From positions 1 to 10,453 of the forward strand of contig CAYLZO010000197.1 of NCBI GenBank assembly GCA_964387775.1: DNA of 10,453 nt, read 5' to 3'. The stretch comes from CAYLZO01 sp964387775. Its GTDB lineage: Bacteria; Chloroflexota; Anaerolineae; JAAYZQ01. The position numbers and the translations under genes were made by a program. The stretch's first letter is position 1. Each line of letters begins with the position of its first letter. A model generated the notes under the pieces. That model was given only the letters and a program-made list of their open reading frames with translations, was not told the DNA's origin and did no database searches. Positions 6,661 to 10,453 of this stretch are shown here, one piece after another.

Positions 6661-8178
6661 CTACTCCCCCGCCACGAGGCCGTTGAACCCGGCGTCGCGG
6701 CACTCGCAGGCCGTCCGCTCCTGGCCGCTCTGGGTGAGGGTGCCCTCGTAGTCGCGCCCGGCCGAGTGGGCCTGCCAGCCCGAGAGCACGAAGGGCAGCG
6801 GGCCGTCGGCCGCGATCCACTCGCCGTTGAACTTGCGGGCGATGTGCAGGTGGGTGGACTCGGAAAAGCCGCCCTCGCACGAGGGATGGCCGATGGGGTC
6901 GCCGACCTTGACCCGGGTGTCGACGGGTACCCGGCCCTGGCTGCCCACGTGGAGGTAAAAGAGCACCCAGCCGGTCTCGTCGTAGCCGTCCTCGTCCAGG
7001 TCGATCATCACCTCGCCTTCCTGGCTATAGATGACCAGGCCCGGCGCGGCGGCCGTGGCCCAGGCCGAGGCAGGCTGGCAGCCCAGGTAGCCCTCGTCGG
7101 GCACGAAATCGAGGGCGGCCCAGGCGCTGCCGTCGCCCCAGCCGCCGTGGGGGCCGCCGGTGTAGAACCACAGCTCCCCCTCCGACCAGGGCAGGCTCAG
7201 GGCCGGACAGGCTGCATCGCCGGGGATAAGGGGCTCGATGGCGTACTGCGCCGGGTCGCCAAAGAGCCGGCGGTAGGTCTCCAGGAAACTGCCCGGCCCC
7301 TCGCCGACCCACGTCTCCCACTGGCCCTTCTTGGCGTTGCGCGAGAAAAAGTAGTGGAGCCCGGCGGTGGCGGCGTTGAGGGTCGGCGCGTAGCGGGTCG
7401 CCGTGCCATCGCCCCAGGTGATGAACGTCACCCCCCGCCCCCGCCAGTCGTAGTAGCCCTGGTTGAGCTTGTCGGCGGCCCAGGCCAGTTGCCGGCTGAG
7501 GGTGTCCCAGCCGCTGCCCCGGTAGCCCATTGGATAGTTGAGCGCCGCGCTGCCGGGGCTCGGATTCGTCACCCAGCCGCTCCGAAGTTCCAGGATGGCC
7601 AGCAGCAGCCTGGGGCCGACGCTGTAGTGGTGGACAGTGCGCTCCACGATCTCGGGGCCGCTGAGCACCTGGCCGCCCACGTTCTCGTAATACTCGTTCA
7701 GATAGCCGCCCTGCTCGGCCACAAAGCCGGCCAGGTCAAAGTCCACGTAGGCCGGGCCGTTGACGAACTCACTGTTGGGCAGCAGGCGCAGCGCGGGGCC
7801 GGGCTCCAGCTCGGTCGTGGGGATCGTCAGCTTTTGGCCCACCTGTAGGGCGTTGGGGTTGGTGATGCCGTTGGCCGAGATGAGGGCGTCCAGGTCGCAG
7901 CCAAAGCGGCCGGCGATGCCGCTCAAGGTGTCGCCCGCTTTGACGACGTAGACCTGGGGCGGCGGCGTCGGCTGGGGCAGCGTCCCGACGCTGGCCAGGC
8001 CGGTGCTGCTGGGCTCGTCTGCCTTGGGTGTGTTGACGGCTCCCGTGGCCCGTTCAACCGGGTCGGCGGTGGGCGTGCCAGCCGCAGGCGTCCCGTCCTC
8101 CTCCTTGCTGCAAGCAGCCAGGCCGGCAGCCAGCCAGAGGGCGATCAAGACGAGAAACACTCGTTTCAGGTTGCTCAT
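6661..8178 (-). CDS. LysM and M23 metallopeptidase lipoprotein
   Basis: A 505-aa predicted cell-wall hydrolase. The signal peptide ends in LAAC (lipidated C23), followed by a Thr/Pro-rich linker. One LysM peptidoglycan-binding domain lies at 76-120 (VVKAGDTLSGIAGRFG, ending QVGQKLTIP). A mostly helical region at about 145-310 (PRLLLAILELRSGWV; LSRQLAWAADKLNQGYYDWRG; LNAATAGLHYFF) precedes the catalytic part. It recalls lysozyme/transglycosylase-like domains but has no identified active site. The M23 domain (about 335-470) has candidate zinc ligands H344, D357 and H445, with H410 and H443 as catalytic histidines (STHLHIA). The 13-residue H-D spacing resembles the LasA/beta-lytic M23A type rather than the HxxxD of LytM. 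The start at 8178 is chosen because MSNLKRVFLVLIALW begins the signal peptide; the upstream extension to 8217 runs into the promoter's -10 box. It is the first gene of the leftward cluster. Confidence 0.9.
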   Translation of the reverse strand: MSNLKRVFLVLIALWLAAGLAACSKEEDGTPAAGTPTADPVERATGAVNTPKADEPSSTGLASVGTLPQPTPPPQVYVVKAGDTLSGIAGRFGCDLDALISANGITNPNALQVGQKLTIPTTELEPGPALRLLPNSEFVNGPAYVDFDLAGFVAEQGGYLNEYYENVGGQVLSGPEIVERTVHHYSVGPRLLLAILELRSGWVTNPSPGSAALNYPMGYRGSGWDTLSRQLAWAADKLNQGYYDWRGRGVTFITWGDGTATRYAPTLNAATAGLHYFFSRNAKKGQWETWVGEGPGSFLETYRRLFGDPAQYAIEPLIPGDAACPALSLPWSEGELWFYTGGPHGGWGDGSAWAALDFVPDEGYLGCQPASAWATAAAPGLVIYSQEGEVMIDLDEDGYDETGWVLFYLHVGSQGRVPVDTRVKVGDPIGHPSCEGGFSESTHLHIARKFNGEWIAADGPLPFVLSGWQAHSAGRDYEGTLTQSGQERTACECRDAGFNGLVAGE

Positions 8179-8215
8179 GGCATCATCCCGGGCGGATCGA
8201 TCCGCGCCTGGGAGC

Positions 8216-8245
8216 ATTATACCACAGACCCCGGCCCCAGCACAA
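8216..8245 (-). promoter_or_regulatory. Promoter of the LysM-M23 gene cluster
   Basis: On the - strand there is a perfect TATAAT (8216-8221) preceded by TGG (extended -10). TTGTGC lies 18 bp further upstream (8240-8245). Transcription would start near 8209, about 30 bases before the ATG at 8178. It is the only good promoter seen upstream of the four-gene leftward cluster. Confidence 0.65.
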
Positions 8246-8272
8246 AAAAGCCGATCTGGCGCCAGCCTCGGT
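8244..8272 (-). terminator. Probable intrinsic terminator of the M20 hydrolase gene
   Basis: On the - strand an imperfect hairpin (ACCGAGGCTGGC with GCCAGATCGGC, 8272-8250) is followed directly by six T (8249-8244). The stem has an internal mismatch and a tight loop, so it may be weak. It lies 64 bases after the M20 stop, and its T run abuts and partly overlaps the -35 of the next promoter. Confidence 0.45.
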
Positions 8273-8336
8273 GGTAATCTGGCGCCCGACCGGCGAAACC
8301 TTTTGGGTGCATTTTTTGATCACTCAGGTCGGAGGG

Positions 8337-9527
8337 CTAGGGTCGCTTCAGCAACTCCACGGCCAGCCGGGCATAGACCCGTGCTGCGTCCACCACGTCG
8401 TTCAGGCGGATCTGCTCTTCGACGGTGTGGGCGTAGCGCTCTTCTCCGGGCCCAAAACCGACCGTGGGGATGTTGGCGACGCCGGCCGTGTAGGTGCCGT
8501 CGGTGGAGAAGGACCAGCGGCCCAGCCGGGGTCGATAGCCCAGCGTCTCGCGGACGCTGCGCACCGTGGCCTGCACCAGGGCATGGTCCTCGGCCATGAC
8601 CCAGGCGGGAAAGGACGACTTGGCCCGGCAGTCATAGCCGGTGTAGCTCACGGCCCGGTACTCGGGGATGGTCAGGTCGGCGTCCACTTCTTCGACGTTG
8701 ATGATGTGCTCTACCTCGGCCAGGGCCTTGCGCTCGGTCTCGCCCAGGGTCAGGCGGCGGTCTATGTAAAAGGTGCAGCAATCGGGCACGGCGTTGCGAC
8801 TGGCGGCTTCACTCTCGATCTGGGTCACGGCCAGGGTGCCCTGGCCCAGGAAGGGATCGGTGGCCAGGCGCGGCGCCAACAGCTCCAGGCCAAAGACGAG
8901 GCGGGCCGCGTTTTGCACGGCGTTCTCGCCCAACTCTGGCGACGAGGCGTGGGCCGCCCGGCCGCGCACCTCGACCCGCATCTCCAGCCGGCCCCGGTGG
9001 CCGACCCTTACCTGGAGGTTGCTCGGCTCGGCCAGCACGACGAAATCGGGCCGCAGCCCCTCCTCCTCGATGAGGACCCGCACCGCCAGCCCTTCGCACG
9101 GCTCTTCCTGGACGACGCCGACCACGTACAGTTCCCCCGCCAGTTCCACGCCGGCGTCCACCAGCGCCTTGGCCCCGTAGACCATGGCCGCCAAGCCGCC
9201 CTTCATGTCGCAGGCGCCGCGCCCGTACAGCACGCCGTCCTCAATGACGGCCTCGTAGGGCGGGCGGGCCCAGCGGGCCGGGTCGCCCACGTCCACCGTG
9301 TCCATGTGGCCGTTCAGGAGCAGCTTGGCCCCCTGCCCCGCTCCGATCCGGCCCACGACGTTGCCGATGCGGTCAGTCCAGACCTCGTCAAAGCCGGCGG
9401 CCTTCATTTCCTCGGCCAGCCGAAGGGCGACCGCCTCCTCGTGGGTGGAGAGGCTGGGGATGCGCACCAGATCTTGTAAAAACCTGACCATGGCTTCGGC
9501 GTGGCTTGCTGGAAATCGAATTCTCAC
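8337..9527 (-). CDS. M20-family metallohydrolase, YgeY-like
   Basis: A 396-aa cytoplasmic zinc amidohydrolase of the ArgE/DapE/CPG2 superfamily. Metal and catalytic residues are in place: H74 and D76 (NGHMDTVDVGD), D107 (GRGACDMKGG), general base E141 with E142 (QEEPCEG), E167 (LAEPSN) and H367 (RYAHTVEEQI). The dimerisation/lid domain spans about 175-290 (GHRGRLEMRVEVRGRAAHASSP). The stretch from GYDCRAKSSFPAW (298) through STDGTYTAGVANIPTVGFGPG (341-361) resembles the YgeY subgroup linked to selenium metabolism, so YgeY-like is a better guess than ArgE or DapE. No ygeW, ygeX, hyuA or ssnA partner is nearby. The true substrate is unknown, probably an N-acyl amino acid or dipeptide. The GTG start at 9527 has a strong GGAGGA six bases upstream; an in-frame ATG at 9491 (MVRFLQDLV) is the alternative. 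Confidence 0.92.
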   Translation of the reverse strand: MRIRFPASHAEAMVRFLQDLVRIPSLSTHEEAVALRLAEEMKAAGFDEVWTDRIGNVVGRIGAGQGAKLLLNGHMDTVDVGDPARWARPPYEAVIEDGVLYGRGACDMKGGLAAMVYGAKALVDAGVELAGELYVVGVVQEEPCEGLAVRVLIEEEGLRPDFVVLAEPSNLQVRVGHRGRLEMRVEVRGRAAHASSPELGENAVQNAARLVFGLELLAPRLATDPFLGQGTLAVTQIESEAASRNAVPDCCTFYIDRRLTLGETERKALAEVEHIINVEEVDADLTIPEYRAVSYTGYDCRAKSSFPAWVMAEDHALVQATVRSVRETLGYRPRLGRWSFSTDGTYTAGVANIPTVGFGPGEERYAHTVEEQIRLNDVVDAARVYARLAVELLKRP

Positions 9528-9561
9528 CTCGGGTCCTCCGTTTCGAACGCTTCACTTTGTT

Positions 9562-9590
9562 ATTGTACGCCAAGGCGCAAGTCGTGTCAA
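9562..9590 (-). promoter_or_regulatory. Near-consensus sigma-70-type promoter of the M20 gene
   Basis: On the - strand a perfect TTGACA (9585-9590) is followed by exactly 17 bases and TACAAT (9562-9567). The start would be near 9555, about 28 bases before the GTG at 9527. This is the best -35 in the window. Confidence 0.75.
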
Positions 9591-9636
9591 AGAGATAAGG
9601 ATCTTTGACCGAACAATGCCTCGTTGCGGGTACCCT

Positions 9637-9665
9637 TTGCCAGAAGCCCCAAGGAATGGTATACT
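9637..9665 (+). promoter_or_regulatory. Promoter of the glycosyltransferase gene
   Basis: TTGCCA (9637-9642), a 17-base spacer and TATACT (9660-9665) preceded by TGG (extended -10). Transcription would begin near 9672, inside the heptad-repeat array, giving a leader of about 80 bases before the GTG at 9754. Confidence 0.65.
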
Positions 9666-9737
9666 TCAGTCAGTCAGCAGCCGTCAGCCGTCAGCCACGA
9701 ACTGGCGCTGACGGCTGCTGGCCGATAGCTGATAGCT
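9666..9737. repeat. Inverted array of 7-bp units (TATCAGC type) with a 14-bp hairpin
   Basis: The left arm contains two CGTCAGC units (9682-9688, 9689-9695) after CAGTCAG/CAGCAGC. The right arm has GCTGACG, GCTGCTG, GCCGATA, GCTGATA and GCT (9707-9737). CAGCAGCCGTCAGC (9675-9688) and GCTGACGGCTGCTG (9707-9720) are perfect 14-bp complements around an 18-base loop. No T run follows, so it is not a terminator. It lies between the promoter and ribosome site of the glycosyltransferase gene. Confidence 0.78.
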
Positions 9738-9753
9738 CGCCATTGGAGGTTGT

Positions 9754-10453
9754 GTGTCTTTTCTGAGTATCCTGTATCTGGTCGCGGCCCTGCTGGTGGC
9801 CCTCTATGGCGGCAACGCCCTTTTGCTGGCCGCCCTCTACCTGCGCCGCCGGCGGGACAACGTCGAACTGCCACCGGAACCTGAAACCTGGCCGATCATC
9901 ACCGTCCAACTGCCCATCTACAACGAGCTCTACGTGGTCAAGCGGCTTATCGACGCCGTGGCCCGCCTGGACTATCCCCGCGACCGGCTCCAGGTCCAGG
10001 TTCTGGACGACTCGACCGACGAGACGACGCGCCTGGCCCGCGCCCGCGTGGCCTATCACCGCCAGCGGGGGCTGGACGTCGAGCTCGTCCACCGGCGCGA
10101 CCGGCACGGCTTCAAGGCCGGCGCCCTGGCCCGCGGCCTGGAGTCGGCCCGGGGCGAGCTCGTCGCCATTTTCGACGCCGATTTCGTGCCGCCGCCCGGC
10201 TTTTTGAAGCGGACGGTGCCCCACCTGGCCGCGAACTCGCGCCTGGCTTTCGTCCAGACGCGCTGGGGGTACGTCAACCCCGCCTACTCGGCCCTGACCC
10301 GGGCCCAGACCATCGCCCTCGATGGCCATTTCGTCGTCGAGCACCTGGGCCGCAACCGCAACGGCCTGTTGATGAACTTTAACGGCACGGGCGGCGTCTG
10401 GCGCCGCTCGGCCTTTTCACCTTCCCGGACCGCCCAGCCCAGAGCCTCCTCTT
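9754..10453 (+). CDS. Family-2 glycosyltransferase, cellulose/mannan synthase-like (3' truncated)
   Basis: The first 233 residues of a membrane GT2 enzyme, predicted to use a nucleotide sugar to build a beta-linked polysaccharide or glycolipid. One N-terminal helix (3-30) is followed by basic RRRR. The catalytic domain then begins: ITVQLPIYNELYVV (49-62), the UDP-site DDSTDET (85-91), GFKAGALARGL (119-129), the metal-binding DAD (141-143, FDADFVPPPGF), VQTRWGYVN (167-175) and FNGTGGVWRRS (209-219). This resembles the bacterial CslA/cellulose-synthase A2 group. The TED and QxxRW motifs lie beyond the edge. The GTG at 9754 is chosen because GGAGG sits at 9745-9749 and the helix begins at once; the spacing of 4 is short. 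From about base 10414 (SPSRTAQPRASS) the sequence no longer fits the family, so the last 40 bases may be a poor assembly end. The leader carries the hairpin repeat. Confidence 0.88.
   Translation, partial: MSFLSILYLVAALLVALYGGNALLLAALYLRRRRDNVELPPEPETWPIITVQLPIYNELYVVKRLIDAVARLDYPRDRLQVQVLDDSTDETTRLARARVAYHRQRGLDVELVHRRDRHGFKAGALARGLESARGELVAIFDADFVPPPGFLKRTVPHLAANSRLAFVQTRWGYVNPAYSALTRAQTIALDGHFVVEHLGRNRNGLLMNFNGTGGVWRRSAFSPSRTAQPRASS

Noticed and set aside
6535..7848. Long + strand frame opposite the methyltransferase and LysM-M23 genes
   Set aside because: It crosses a gene boundary, is low-complexity, and the opposite strand carries clear LysM, M23 and SpoU motifs.
8271..9479. Long + strand frame opposite the M20 gene
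   Set aside because: A shadow of the M20 hydrolase, which has a complete set of metal ligands and a strong ribosome site.
9666..9737. CRISPR array or intrinsic terminator at the heptad repeats
   Set aside because: The units are 7 bp with no spacers, so it is not CRISPR. The hairpin has no T run and lies upstream of the gene it would end, so it is not a terminator.

Overview
The window is about 10.4 kb of GC-rich bacterial DNA. It most likely comes from an uncultured Chloroflexota (Anaerolineae/Caldilineae-like) genome. This is inferred from a CSLREA/beta-helix surface protein, secreted proteins ending in a short [YF]LPxVxRNP tail, Pro/Thr-rich lipoproteins with WD40 or LysM-M23 domains, and a cNMP-binding/bPH2 membrane fusion. 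No rRNA or other marker gene is present to confirm it. Both window edges cut through genes.

Left part, + strand: 1-373 is the 3' end of a secreted fibronectin-III-like protein, broken by a one-base shift in a T7 run. It is followed by a promoter and a likely two-gene unit: a 482-aa CSLREA/beta-helix exoprotein (502-1950) and a WD40 lipoprotein (1947-2768) that overlap as ATGA.

Centre, - strand: a likely operon reads leftward from a promoter at about 8216-8245. It contains a LysM + M23 lipoprotein (8178-6661), a SpoU-type RNA methyltransferase (6653-5784), a DUF423 membrane protein (5731-5360) and an 851-aa protein with three cNMP-binding-like domains and two membrane-PH modules (5320-2765). 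Its last gene ends in a 4-bp overlap with the stop of the convergent WD40 gene, leaving no room for a terminator. The recognisable theme is the cell envelope (wall hydrolase, two membrane proteins) plus one RNA-modification enzyme.

Right part: a YgeY-like M20 metallohydrolase (9527-8337, -) has its own near-consensus promoter and a probable terminator. Divergent from it is a family-2 glycosyltransferase of the cellulose/mannan synthase-like type (9754 to the window end, +), truncated by the edge.

Two intergenic spots (5751-5830 and 9666-9737) carry inverted arrays of 7-bp units with closely related consensus (TATCAGG and TATCAGC). One has become the C-terminal codons of the methyltransferase gene. 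The other forms a 14-bp hairpin in the leader of the glycosyltransferase. No gap between genes exceeds 300 bases, and I see no tRNA, rRNA, insertion sequence or CRISPR. I did not find a convincing defence or other new multi-gene system. The most unusual items are the cNMP/bPH2 fusion, the heptad repeats and the shared C-terminal tail.
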